Shown: one piece after another, positions 50,963-59,580 of the stretch | How the letters are laid out: every line of letters starts with the position of its first letter | Position numbering within the stretch: the first letter of the stretch is position 1 | Source: 58-81 sp012729145 | Lineage (GTDB): Bacteria; Synergistota; Synergistia; Synergistales; Thermovirgaceae | Length of the DNA: 64,000 nt | Assembly (NCBI GenBank): GCA_040770625.1 | Contig: JAXGIW010000001.1 | Location: 434,001 to 498,000, forward strand | Direction: 5' to 3' | Made by a program: the position numbers and the translations under genes | Notes under the pieces: generated by a model | What the model saw: the letters and a program-made list of their open reading frames with translations, nothing else | What the model was told of the DNA's origin: nothing | Database searches by the model: none

Positions 50963-52105
50963 ATGGGATGGCGCCCCACGAGAATGGAAGTTAGTCTCGA
51001 CAACCTGCGATACAACTACAGGCTCATAAAAGAGCACGTCGGAGGCGCCAGGGTGATCGCCGTGGTGAAGGCCAACGCCTACAACCTGGGGATCATTCAG
51101 GCATCCTGGGCCCTCAGGGGGGCGGGAGCGGACTTTTTTGCCGTTGCCACCCCCGACGAGGCCATCGAGTTGAGAGAGGGGGGAATAACCAGCCCTGTCC
51201 TTGTCCTGGGTACCTCACCCTACTCCGTGGCGGGAGAGTACGTTCGCCTGGGGATCCGTGCGGCCGTCACGGACCCGATGATGGCCAGGGCGCTCTCGAC
51301 GGAGGCTGTCAGACAAGGCAGGAAGGCCTTTGTGCACATCAAGATAGACAGCGGTCTGGGACGTATCGGTTTCATCCCCGGCCATACCCTGGAAGCCGTG
51401 GAAGATATCGTCTCCCTTCCGGGCATTGATGCGGAAGGAGCCTTCACCCACTTTGCCCTTGCCGATACGGGAGACATGACGTACACCCGCGAACAGTACC
51501 GTCGCTTCCTGGAGGCCCTGGATCAGCTCTCGGCGAAGGGGATAAGGTTCAGGATGCGGCACTGCTGCAACTCTGCGGCCACTCTGGAGACGCCCGAGAT
51601 GGCTCTGGACGCCGTAAGGCCTGGGCACATCATTGTGGGCATGTACCCATCGCCCGAAGTCAAACGCTCGATCATCGTAAAACCCTGCTTCGAGTTCAAG
51701 ACAGCCATCGGCCTGATCCGGGAACTGCCCGCCGGGACGGGGGTCAGCTACGGTCTGGACTATGTTACTGGCCAGCACGAACGCATCGCCCAGCTTCCCC
51801 TGGGTTACGCCGACGGTTACTACAGGGAGCTCTGGAACAAGGATGTGGAGGTTCTCGTCGGAGGTGTCCGGTGTCCAGTGGTAGGGCGTATCTGCATGGA
51901 CCAGATGATGGTGAATGTAACTTCCGTCCCCCAGGCCTCGGTGGGTGACGAAGTGGTCCTGATAGGCAGACAGGGGAGTGAGGAGATCACCCTTGACGAA
52001 ATCGCCGGAAAGATGGGGACCCTGGCCTGCGTCCCGCCCACGCTGATCAGCAAAAGAGTGCCCCGGGTCTATATTGACCGGAGTTCAGAGGAGCTGAGTC
52101 GTTGA
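50963..52105 (+). CDS. alr: Alanine racemase
   Basis: Fold-type III PLP racemase: the PLP Lys in AVVKANAYNLG (K36), DSGLGRIGF, the second catalytic Tyr in GVSYGLDYVT, and the C-terminal GRICMDQMMVNV. 380 residues, normal length. In this operon its likely job is to convert the D-alanine released by OrtAB to L-alanine for transamination, besides or instead of supplying D-alanine for the wall. Other alanine racemase copies cannot be excluded elsewhere. Confidence 0.92.
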   Translation: MGWRPTRMEVSLDNLRYNYRLIKEHVGGARVIAVVKANAYNLGIIQASWALRGAGADFFAVATPDEAIELREGGITSPVLVLGTSPYSVAGEYVRLGIRAAVTDPMMARALSTEAVRQGRKAFVHIKIDSGLGRIGFIPGHTLEAVEDIVSLPGIDAEGAFTHFALADTGDMTYTREQYRRFLEALDQLSAKGIRFRMRHCCNSAATLETPEMALDAVRPGHIIVGMYPSPEVKRSIIVKPCFEFKTAIGLIRELPAGTGVSYGLDYVTGQHERIAQLPLGYADGYYRELWNKDVEVLVGGVRCPVVGRICMDQMMVNVTSVPQASVGDEVVLIGRQGSEEITLDEIAGKMGTLACVPPTLISKRVPRVYIDRSSEELSR

Positions 52106-52172
52106 ATTTAATTTGTGGTATCATTTCATTTGTTTTCTTCTTTAAAGCGTAAGGAAAAGGGAGGTCGAATGA

Positions 52173-52748
52173 ATGCTCGCTATTGTGAACACGAAGTTCT
52201 GGAGGATCCTTGGCATCCTGCAGAAGATCATCATGATCATCTCCTCGATAGCTATCCTTGCCCTGGTCCTTGTCCAGGTCCTCCTGAGGTATGTCTTCGT
52301 CATGCCCCTGATGGGAGTCGAAGAGGTCGCCACCATGGTGGGTTTCTGGCTCTATTTCATGGGGGCCTCCTGGGGGACCGCAGAGAGGTCCCATATCAAG
52401 GCGGACCTTATGCAGGCTGCCATAAAGGATCCCAGGAAACTGATATGGGTGAAGGTCCTGACCTCTGCGGCCTGTGTGATCCTCTCGGCGATGATGATCT
52501 ACTGGGGTTGGGGCTACACAGTGTGGGGCTACACGAGGATGCAGCTCTCCCCCACTCTCATGATCCCCATGATCTACTCCCAGGTGAGCATCTTTATTGG
52601 TGCTATCCTGATGTTCTTCTATTTCTGCGTTGAACTTGTCGATTATTTCCTTCAGGCTACGGGCAAGATCCCTCTCGATACTCCCGACGGATCCTGTCAG
52701 CCTGTGGACGCCCCGGCTATCTGCCCTGCCGATCAGGTCGGGGACTAG
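52173..52748 (+). CDS. dctQ: TRAP transporter small membrane subunit (DctQ)
   Basis: 191 residues with four membrane helices: ILQKIIMIISSIAILALVLVQVLLRYVF, then GVEEVATMVGFWLYFMGASWG, the DctQ family motif. It forms the membrane complex with the large subunit 24 bases downstream. ATG at 52173 follows GGGAGG. The spacer before it (52106-52172) is A/T-rich and may contain a promoter. Confidence 0.92.
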   Translation: MLAIVNTKFWRILGILQKIIMIISSIAILALVLVQVLLRYVFVMPLMGVEEVATMVGFWLYFMGASWGTAERSHIKADLMQAAIKDPRKLIWVKVLTSAACVILSAMMIYWGWGYTVWGYTRMQLSPTLMIPMIYSQVSIFIGAILMFFYFCVELVDYFLQATGKIPLDTPDGSCQPVDAPAICPADQVGD

Positions 52749-52772
52749 AAAGAGTTGTAGGAGTGGTCGAAA

Positions 52773-54074
52773 ATGATTATTGCGATCAATCTTGCCATCC
52801 TTATCGGACTAATCGTTGTGGGGCTGCCCGTCCCGTTCTGTTTCATGACGGCGGCCATTTACATGGGCATAGTCTACGACTTCAGCTTCTCATTCCTTCT
52901 CCCGAGCGGCTATTACGCCCTTAACTCCCTGACGCTCCTTTCGGTCCCATTCTTCATCATGGCCGGGGCTCTCATGTCCTCGTCGGGTATAGCCGAGCGT
53001 CTCACCGACTTCGCCCAGGCCTTCCTGGGCAGGATGAGGGGCGGTATGGGCGCTGCCACCATAGTGGCCTGCGCCATCTTCGGGGCCATTTCGGGGACCT
53101 GCTCCTCGGCCGTTGCCTGCATTGGCGGCATCATGATCCCCCGCCTTGAGAAGCTCGGATACCCAAGGTACTACTCCGTGGCCATGGTGGGGTGCGCCTC
53201 GGTGCTTGGCCAGCTGATACCGCCGAGCGTCCCGATGATCCTCTATGCCTGGGTTACGCAGCAATCCGTTGCGGCATGTTTCCTGGCAACGGTCATCCCG
53301 GGGATACTTACCACCATTCTGATGTGTATTGTCAACTGGTTCGAAGTCAAGAGGATGGGGACCGTTCAGGTCGAGCCCCAGATACCCCTCTCCCAGAAGG
53401 TCCAGGTGATAGGCAGGGCCACGAAACACGGCATCTGGAGCCTTCTTATGCCCGTCATCATCCTTGGCGGGATCTACGGGGGGATAACAACCCCCACGGA
53501 ATCGGCGGCCATCGCAGTCTTCTACGCAATCGTGGTGGGTTTCCTGATCCACAAGGAGCTGACCCCAAGGATCCTTGGACAGGCCCTGGTCAACTCCTCT
53601 ACAACCACGGGCGTCTGTGTTTTGATGCTCTTTTTCGTCTCCATCCTGGCCAAGGTCTACACCATGCAGCGCATCCCGCAGCAGCTCGCGGAGTTCATGA
53701 TGACCATCTCAAACAACAGGATCGTCCTGCTCCTGCTGGTGAATGCCTTCCTGATAATCATAGGAATGATGATGGACGACTTCAGCGGCACCATGCTCTC
53801 TGCTCCATTGCTTCTTCCGCTGATGGTGACCATCGGAGTGCACCCGGTTCACTTCGCGGCCATCATGGGAACCAACCTGGGACTGGGCAACGTCACTCCC
53901 CCCTGTGCTCCGATACTGTTCCTGGCGGGCAGGATAGGAGGGGCGTCAGTAGACGAGTACTTCAGGCCTGCCCTCAAGTTCATGATCTTCGCCCAGGTGC
54001 CGGTGATCATTCTGACCACCTACATCCCGGGTCTTTCGATGTGGCTCCCGCGTCTGATAATGGGGGTCCAGTAG
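52773..54074 (+). CDS. dctM: TRAP transporter large membrane subunit (DctM)
   Basis: 433 residues and about 12 helices: VGLPVPFCFMTAAIYMGIV, VPFFIMAGALMSSSGIAERL, CAIFGAISGTCSSAVA, LIPPSVPMILYA, ITTPTESAAIAVFYA and GLGNVTPPCAPILFLAG, all characteristic of DctM. It couples sodium entry to solute uptake with DctQ and the binding protein. Confidence 0.94.
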   Translation: MIIAINLAILIGLIVVGLPVPFCFMTAAIYMGIVYDFSFSFLLPSGYYALNSLTLLSVPFFIMAGALMSSSGIAERLTDFAQAFLGRMRGGMGAATIVACAIFGAISGTCSSAVACIGGIMIPRLEKLGYPRYYSVAMVGCASVLGQLIPPSVPMILYAWVTQQSVAACFLATVIPGILTTILMCIVNWFEVKRMGTVQVEPQIPLSQKVQVIGRATKHGIWSLLMPVIILGGIYGGITTPTESAAIAVFYAIVVGFLIHKELTPRILGQALVNSSTTTGVCVLMLFFVSILAKVYTMQRIPQQLAEFMMTISNNRIVLLLLVNAFLIIIGMMMDDFSGTMLSAPLLLPLMVTIGVHPVHFAAIMGTNLGLGNVTPPCAPILFLAGRIGGASVDEYFRPALKFMIFAQVPVIILTTYIPGLSMWLPRLIMGVQ

Positions 54075-54117
54075 GGGAATTCTCTTTATCATCCAGCAAT
54101 CCTGAAGGGGGGTGGCA

Positions 54118-54159
54118 TGATCAAGAAAGAATATGTATCCCGCTTGAAGGAGTTCTAGG
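54118..54159 (+). other. 13-codon open frame with a strong ribosome site in the dctM-dctP spacer
   Basis: ATG at 54118 follows GAAGGGGGGTGGC and reads 13 codons to a stop (MIKKEYVSRLKEF). It may be a tiny translated frame or the relic of a longer gene; no function is proposed. The rest of the spacer 54075-54229 shows only the GGAGG of dctP. Confidence 0.2.
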
Positions 54160-54229
54160 ATAGGAGGTTAGCAAAGCAGAGAAGGACTTGAAAAACCCTT
54201 TTTCTGTACTATTCAAGGAGGTGTTTTAG

Positions 54230-55237
54230 ATGAGGAAGATCCTGGCGCTTGTTCTGGTGGCGGTCCTGGTCCTCTCGCTGGGAGCTGCCGCGACAGCGGC
54301 CCCGAAGTGGACCTTCAAGATGGGTCACCCGAATCCCGTGGATGTGCCGTATGACAAGACAGCTCACAAGTTCGCCGACCTGGTCTCCGAGAAGACCAAC
54401 GGTCAGGTCAAGATCAACATCTTCCCCAACAACCAGCTTGGCGACTGGACGGAGACCTTTGAACTCATCTCCCGCGGGGTTGTCGAGATGGGCTTCCAGA
54501 TCGCAAACGCCCAGTACGATCCGAAGCTGAACTTCGCCTACTACATGCCCTACGTTGTCAGCGATATCGAAGAGGCCAAGAAAGCCTACGCCCCGGGCGG
54601 CTGGGCCTTCGGGATCATCAAGGATCTCTGGCTTGAGCACGGCATCCAGCCCCTGGCGGTATACCCCATCGGGATGGCTGGCGTCTCTCTAAGATCAATG
54701 CCGCCCGCTCCTGGCGATCCCAACGTCCCCAAGAACATGAAGGTCCGGGTCATGCCCCTGGCAGCCTGCTCGATGACCTACGAGGCTCTTGGCTACATCG
54801 CGACCCCGATCCCCTACGCCGAGGTCTACAGCGGAATTCAGACCGGTATAGTCGATGGCCAGCAGGGTGGACCTCCCTTCCAGGCGTGGTCCTTCCGCGA
54901 CGTCAACAAGGTCTGGATCCAGTACAACGACTACTTTGAACAGCACTGGATCACCATTAACAAGGGCGTATGGGACAAGCTCCCGGCCGATGTCCAGGCA
55001 GCCTTGCAGGAGGCAGCCAACGAGGCTTCTGCCATCCGTTGGGACCAGGTAGAGACAGAGGACGCCGATTACAGGAAGGTCCTCAAGGAAGAGTTCGGCT
55101 GGGATATCGTGATGCTGACCGATGAGGAGCTCAAGGCCTGCGCCGACAAGGTCCGCAGGGAAGTATGGCCGAAAATGAAGGACCTCCTCGGCGAAGATCT
55201 TTACACCGAGGTCCGCCTCAACTCGATGGTCGAATAG
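54230..55237 (+). CDS. dctP: TRAP transporter substrate-binding protein (DctP)
   Basis: Periplasmic solute receptor. A clear signal peptide (ILALVLVAVLVLSLGAAATA, cut near AAP) is followed by the DctP fold: FKMGHPNPVDVPYDKTAHKFADLV, NNQLGDWTETFELISRGVVEM, and the ligand-arginine region PKNMKVRVMPLA and YSGIQTGIVDGQQG. Substrate is unknown; the neighbouring ort operon and amidohydrolase suggest an acid or keto-amino-acid derivative. ATG at 54230 follows AAGGAGGTGTTTTAG. Confidence 0.93.
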   Translation: MRKILALVLVAVLVLSLGAAATAAPKWTFKMGHPNPVDVPYDKTAHKFADLVSEKTNGQVKINIFPNNQLGDWTETFELISRGVVEMGFQIANAQYDPKLNFAYYMPYVVSDIEEAKKAYAPGGWAFGIIKDLWLEHGIQPLAVYPIGMAGVSLRSMPPAPGDPNVPKNMKVRVMPLAACSMTYEALGYIATPIPYAEVYSGIQTGIVDGQQGGPPFQAWSFRDVNKVWIQYNDYFEQHWITINKGVWDKLPADVQAALQEAANEASAIRWDQVETEDADYRKVLKEEFGWDIVMLTDEELKACADKVRREVWPKMKDLLGEDLYTEVRLNSMVE

Positions 55238-55279
55238 CTTCCCGCTTTTTTCAGGGACAACAGTTCTCAAGCTATAAAG

Positions 55280-55311
55280 GCGAGGGGCGGGAGGTAACTC
55301 CCGCCCCTCGC
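55280..55311 (+). terminator. Hairpin terminator after the TRAP binding protein
   Basis: 13-bp stem GCGAGGGGCGGGA / TCCCGCCCCTCGC with a 6-base loop, followed by TTGAAAG. A weak T-run, but the stem is very strong and the position fits. Confidence 0.75.
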
Positions 55312-55367
55312 TTGAAAGAACGGGCAAAACGGAACAGTTACGATATGAACGGCGAGGTGGTAATGAT

Positions 55368-56960
55368 ATGGACGGGGCAAGGCTTTTAACGGGCGGCAGG
55401 ATCAAGACCATGGACCCCGGGAACCCGACGGCGGATTCGATCCTTCTCTGCGGACAGAGGATCGCTGCCGTGGGAACTGGGAAACAGGTGATGGGTCATC
55501 CCCTTGCCTTTAAGGCAGACAAGATCGACCTGGAGGGGCGAAGGGTTATTCCCGGGATCATCGACGGGCACCTTCACTTCGCTGCCTGGTCGGAGGGCAA
55601 GATGGCCGTTGACCTGTCGGGATGCCGTTCGATCCACGAGGTGGTGGAAAAACTGAAGGAGAGGGCCGCCTCTTTACCCGACGGTAGGTGGATCAGGGGG
55701 ATGCATTTCGACCACTCCCGGTTCGCCGAGAACAGGCTCCCCGATAGATCCGACCTGGATGCCGTGAAGAACCCCGTTCTTCTGACCAGGGTCTGCTACC
55801 ATGCTCACTGCGCAAACTCCAGGGCCCTTGAGCTGGCGGGCATGAGGGACAGGAAGGACCTCCCCGGGGGGGTCCAGAGGGATGGCGCCGGGAACCTGAC
55901 AGGTGTAGTGCTTGAAAGCGGCGCTGACCTGCTCTACGATGCCTTCAGGAGGGATACTCCCGTCGGGGAGGAGCACCTGGAAGGAATGGCCGCCAGCATG
56001 AGGGAGATGGCCTCCTACGGAGTGACCTCCATCAGCACCTCGGCGGCGGTGCATATCGGTATCGACGAGTCCTTCGGCCCCTACCAGGAACTCCGACGCC
56101 GGGGCAGGCTCCTCCAGAGAGCGACCATACACGTCAATGATCTCCTGCCCTTCGGGATCTCGTCCTTCCTTGGAGACGAAATGATAAGGTACGGCGGACT
56201 TAAGCTCTTTGCCGACGGAGGTTTCTGCGCCAGGACGGCTGCCATGTCCTTCGAATACAGGGGTATGCCGGGCTACAGGGGAGAACTGAATTACGATCCG
56301 GTCCTTTTCCGGGAGATAGTGTCAAGGGCCCAGGAGCAGGGGGTCCAGGTGGCGGTCCACACCAACGGGGACCGGGCGATGGATATGGTCCTTGATGCCA
56401 TGGAGAGGGCCGCCGAGCTTTTCCCGAGGCCGTGGCTTAGGCACAAACTCCTGCACTGCTACGTGGTCAGACCGGAGCAGGCCGCAAGGATGGCCGCCCT
56501 TGGTGTGGTCGCCGACGTTCAGCCCGTCTTCGTCTCCGACGAGATCGACATCGCCGAGGAGGGTGTCCCCGAGGAGATGCTGCCCTTCTCCTACGCGTGG
56601 AAGTCACTCAGGGAAGCCGGTATCATTGTTGCCGCCAGTTCCGACTGCCCGGCTGCTTCCCCCAACCCTTGGCGTGGGGTAGATGCGGCGGTGAACAGGG
56701 TGAGGGTCGGCGACAGGACACCCGTCGGCGGCTGGTACCCAGGTCAGAAGATGGACCTCGACGAGGCGCTTGAGATGTTTACCAGCAACGCCTCCTTCTC
56801 CATAGGTATGGAGAGAGTCCTGGGTTCCCTGGAGCCGGGCAAGTTCGCCGATCTCGTGGTCCTCGAGGACGATCCCTGGGAGATGGCTGACGGGGATCTG
56901 TCGGGCGTAAGGGTTTTTGCCACCTTCAGGGGTGGTGAGCCCATTTTCGGAAAAATTTAA
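55368..56960 (+). CDS. YtcJ-like metal-dependent amidohydrolase
   Basis: 530 residues of the amidohydrolase-3 group: RVIPGIIDGHLHFAAWSEGK with the HxH metal pair, VCYHAHCANSRAL, GGLKLFADGGFCARTAAM, the HTNGDRAMDMVL and ASSDCPAASPNPWRGVDAAVNR segments, and ERVLGSLEPGKFADLVVLEDDP at the end. Members hydrolyse amides or formyl groups; substrate not known. ATG at 55368 follows AGGTGG. It sits after the terminator of the TRAP operon and is close to a cupin gene, so these two may form a small operon. Confidence 0.88.
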   Translation: MDGARLLTGGRIKTMDPGNPTADSILLCGQRIAAVGTGKQVMGHPLAFKADKIDLEGRRVIPGIIDGHLHFAAWSEGKMAVDLSGCRSIHEVVEKLKERAASLPDGRWIRGMHFDHSRFAENRLPDRSDLDAVKNPVLLTRVCYHAHCANSRALELAGMRDRKDLPGGVQRDGAGNLTGVVLESGADLLYDAFRRDTPVGEEHLEGMAASMREMASYGVTSISTSAAVHIGIDESFGPYQELRRRGRLLQRATIHVNDLLPFGISSFLGDEMIRYGGLKLFADGGFCARTAAMSFEYRGMPGYRGELNYDPVLFREIVSRAQEQGVQVAVHTNGDRAMDMVLDAMERAAELFPRPWLRHKLLHCYVVRPEQAARMAALGVVADVQPVFVSDEIDIAEEGVPEEMLPFSYAWKSLREAGIIVAASSDCPAASPNPWRGVDAAVNRVRVGDRTPVGGWYPGQKMDLDEALEMFTSNASFSIGMERVLGSLEPGKFADLVVLEDDPWEMADGDLSGVRVFATFRGGEPIFGKI

Positions 56961-56976
56961 AGAGGGAGGTTTCGCC

Positions 56977-57297
56977 ATGGAATATACAGACACGAACAGT
57001 CTGGTCCCAAAAGAGGTCGTGAAGGGCGTCCACGGAAAGTTCGTCCACTCCCCCCACATGACGATGGCCTGGTGGCATATAGAGGAGGGAGCGATGCTCC
57101 CGGAGCACTCCCACGAGCATGAGCAGGTGGTCAACGTGATCGAGGGAACACTCGAGATATCCTCGGGAGGCAAGAAGTGGACCCTGGGACCCGGGTCTGT
57201 CCTTGCCATTCCTTCGGGTGTTCCCCATCTTGCCCGGGGTGTTACGGAATGCCGCGTGATAGACGCTTTCTACCCGGCCAGGGAGGATTACAAGTAA
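56977..57297 (+). CDS. Cupin-domain protein
   Basis: A 106-residue single beta-barrel cupin with metal-site motif HSHEHEQVVNVIEG and the second motif SVLAIPSGVPHLARG. Small cupins of this kind are enzymes or sensors of unknown ligand. ATG at 56977 follows GGGAGG; the open frame begins earlier inside the amidohydrolase gene. Lies 16 bases after it. Confidence 0.85.
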   Translation: MEYTDTNSLVPKEVVKGVHGKFVHSPHMTMAWWHIEEGAMLPEHSHEHEQVVNVIEGTLEISSGGKKWTLGPGSVLAIPSGVPHLARGVTECRVIDAFYPAREDYK

Positions 57298-57605
57298 TTC
57301 CGTGACTCGTACCCTCCAGACAAGCTGAAGGACCTGGTCCCGACGAGGTCCCAAGGTGCTTAAAAGAGGGAGGAGTTTTAACGAGGGGCGCGCCCTGTCG
57401 CTGCGCTTGGGGCACCTTGTGACTCGTAACAAGAAAAACCCAAAGGCGTGAACAGTGAACGGTAAACAGTAAACAGGTTAGCCCTGGGAAAAAAGATCTG
57501 CTTCCGGTCTTTCCGTTCACCGTTTAACGTTGAAGCTTGTGTCTCTGGTCTCGAGATGACAGGCAATGGCAAGGCCGTGACTCGGAAGCGCAAGGGGAGA
57601 TATTC
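57298..57605. repeat. Gene-free 308-bp spacer built from the recurring intergenic words
   Basis: Second copy of the long element: 57308-57343 matches 4971-5006, and 57378-57430 matches 5013-5065, with a 34-base segment in place of the 6 bases found in the other copy. The heptamer GTGACTC is at 57302-57308, 57419-57425 and 57577-57583. GTGAACAGTGAACGGTAAAC (57448-57467) and, inverted, GTTCACCGTTTAACG (57515-57529) follow. A TTG-started exporter gene begins at 57606. Confidence 0.7.
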
Positions 57606-58208
57606 TTGGACGAGATCGACTTTGTCACCCTTATACCCTATGTCTTCATAACAACCTTTACACCGGGCCCCAACAATATAAGCTGCGCAGCCAGCGCTGC
57701 AAGATGGGGTATGAAAAGGACCTGGGGTTACCTCCTCGGCATAGGTTCGGGTTTCTTTTTCATTCTTCTGCTCTCCGGGGCCTTCTCGGGGACACTGATA
57801 GGTTTCATCCCCTGGTTGGAGAGATATATGAGATGGGTAGGCGCTGTCTATATCCTCTGGCTCGCCTGGGGACTCGCAAAGAGCGAGGGGCAGGGTGGGA
57901 TCGGGGCTGAAAGCCCCATGAGAGGTTTCGCCAAGGGGTTCGTCCTGCAGTTCGTCAACCCCAAGGCCATTCTCTACGCCGTGACCCTTTACACTGCATT
58001 TCTGGGACCCATCCTGGCTCGCCCCCTCCCGGTCGTGTTTTCCGCTGCGCTCTTTGCCACTATCGGTTTCTCTTCTATCCTGGCCTGGGCGGTCTTTGGG
58101 CTGGGGATAGACCGTTTCCTGCAGAACCCCCTTCACAACCGGATCGTCAACGTCTGCTTCTCCCTTCTTCTTGTATGGACTGCCGCCAGCGTGGTTGGCC
58201 TCCTGTAG
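57606..58208 (+). CDS. LysE/RhtB-family amino-acid exporter
   Basis: A 200-residue membrane protein with about six helices. FTPGPNNISCAASAARWGMKRTWGYLLGIGSG is the family hallmark (the PGPN motif) and FVLQFVNPKAILYAV the second. The likely role is export of an amino acid. TTG at 57606 has GGGGAG six bases upstream. The next gene is on the same strand but behind a palindrome-covered promoter. Confidence 0.9.
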   Translation: MDEIDFVTLIPYVFITTFTPGPNNISCAASAARWGMKRTWGYLLGIGSGFFFILLLSGAFSGTLIGFIPWLERYMRWVGAVYILWLAWGLAKSEGQGGIGAESPMRGFAKGFVLQFVNPKAILYAVTLYTAFLGPILARPLPVVFSAALFATIGFSSILAWAVFGLGIDRFLQNPLHNRIVNVCFSLLLVWTAASVVGLL

Positions 58209-58264
58209 TAACCCGCTCTCAGCCTGTTTGCAGCTTGTCTGCCCTTGACGAGGGACCGCTTTAA

Positions 58265-58291
58265 CCTGACAATATAATAGATATTGTCAGG
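58265..58291. promoter_or_regulatory. Palindromic operator covering the -10 box of the tungsten-AOR operon
   Basis: Perfect 11-bp inverted repeat CCTGACAATAT (58265-58275) / ATATTGTCAGG (58281-58291) with a 5-base centre. A TATAAT lies inside it at 58273-58278. TTGACG at 58245-58250 is upstream with an unusually long spacer of 22 bases. The palindrome is A/T-rich and lacks a T-run, so it fits an operator better than a terminator. Confidence 0.7.
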
Positions 58292-58331
58292 GATAGCGGG
58301 CTGTCTGACCGACAGCTCCCAGGGGGGGTCC

Positions 58332-59435
58332 ATGACAACTGATAGCGTTGTTCTTGATCTTGACGAAAGCCGGATCGTCATTCCCAGGGACCGACGGCTC
58401 CGCAAGGTCTACCTTGAGTTCAGTTCCAGATGCAATCTCAACTGTCCCATGTGCTTCCGCGAATCCTGGACGGAGCCCCAGGGCGATATGGACTGGGACC
58501 TGTTCCTGCGGCTTGCCTCGGACCTGGAGCAATTCCCCCGCCTTGAGACGGTCCACTTTCTCGGAATAGGAGAACCCTTCTGCAATCCCAGGCTTGTTGA
58601 GGCTGTCGGTATCATCAAGTCCGGCAACAGGCGAGTAAGAATAACCACCAACGCCACTCTGCTCGACAGAAGCGCCGCGAGGGCTCTTGTCGCCGCAGGA
58701 GCCGATATCGTCGACCTCTCCGTTGAGGCCGAGAATGTTCCATGGCCGGGGAGGGTCAACAGTCTGGAGACCCTGTCAAAAGCAGCTGAGGAGCTACTGG
58801 AGGCGAGGAGGCATGCGGGGTCCAACGCCTGTGAGACCCGTATCGCCCTGGTAGTTACCCGTTCGAACCTGCCTCTGGTCCCTGATATCGTGCGATCCCT
58901 TAAAGGCAGGGGTGTCAGCGCGGTCTCGGTGAGCAACCTGCTCCCGACCGATATGGAGGCCGACGCCAACCGGCTCTACCCGCTGTCGCTCGAAGAGGAG
59001 GTAGCCGTCCGTTCGAAACTCTACACCCAATTCCAGCACGCCGGGATCAAGCCCGAGCTTCCAAGGTTCGCGCTCTCTACCGAGCGGCACTGCAACTTTG
59101 TGAGGTCTGAGTCATGTTTCATAAGATGGGATGGCCTTGTGGCGCCGTGCCTGAGGTTGTGTCACGGCTACAGCGAGATCGTCCTTGGGAGGGAGAAGGA
59201 GGTGGTCCCCTGGTTCTTCGGAGATCTGAAAAGACAGGGGCTGGCAGAGATCTGGGACGACCCCGGTTACGTTTCCTTCAGGTGGAGACTGAGGAGAGCC
59301 CTCTACGCCTCCTGCCTGGACTGCAACCTCCTCAGGTCCTGCGAGTACGCCAAGACCACCGAGAGCGACTGCTGGGGCGACTCACCGGCCTGCAGCGACT
59401 GTCTGTGGGACCGGAACCTTATACGGTGCCCCTAG
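58332..59435 (+). CDS. Radical SAM protein, probable tungsten-oxidoreductase maturase
   Basis: The radical-SAM [4Fe-4S] motif is CNLNCPMC (C34, C38, C41), followed by FLGIGEPFCNPRL, TTNATLLD and DLSVEAE. The C-terminus carries a cysteine-rich SPASM-like region (CLDCNLLRSC...CWGDSPACSDC) that would hold extra iron-sulfur clusters. Genes of this type sit next to tungsten aldehyde oxidoreductases and are annotated as their maturases. ATG at 58332 follows GGGGGGG closely; a TTG at 58284 lies within the predicted promoter and is rejected. Confidence 0.82.
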   Translation: MTTDSVVLDLDESRIVIPRDRRLRKVYLEFSSRCNLNCPMCFRESWTEPQGDMDWDLFLRLASDLEQFPRLETVHFLGIGEPFCNPRLVEAVGIIKSGNRRVRITTNATLLDRSAARALVAAGADIVDLSVEAENVPWPGRVNSLETLSKAAEELLEARRHAGSNACETRIALVVTRSNLPLVPDIVRSLKGRGVSAVSVSNLLPTDMEADANRLYPLSLEEEVAVRSKLYTQFQHAGIKPELPRFALSTERHCNFVRSESCFIRWDGLVAPCLRLCHGYSEIVLGREKEVVPWFFGDLKRQGLAEIWDDPGYVSFRWRLRRALYASCLDCNLLRSCEYAKTTESDCWGDSPACSDCLWDRNLIRCP

Positions 59436-59580
59436 AAAATATTCCCTGGTGAAAAAGGAGGTGACAGAGAGGTCCTTTGAGGTATTCAGGCTAACTCTTT
59501 GAACGAAGGATAGAGAGTCTCGAGAGATCTTCATCGTGAGGCGGCAAGGATGTCACAAAAGGAGAAGAGGAGGGAAAGAC

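Noticed and set aside
54188..54215. TTGAAA-N16-TATTCA as a promoter for dctP
   Set aside because: Transcription would begin at or inside the AGGAGG of dctP, leaving no usable ribosome site; the operon promoter further upstream is a better explanation.
58284..58331. TTG start for the radical-SAM protein inside the palindrome
   Set aside because: It would lie at the predicted transcription start, with no ribosome site; ATG at 58332 is preferred.
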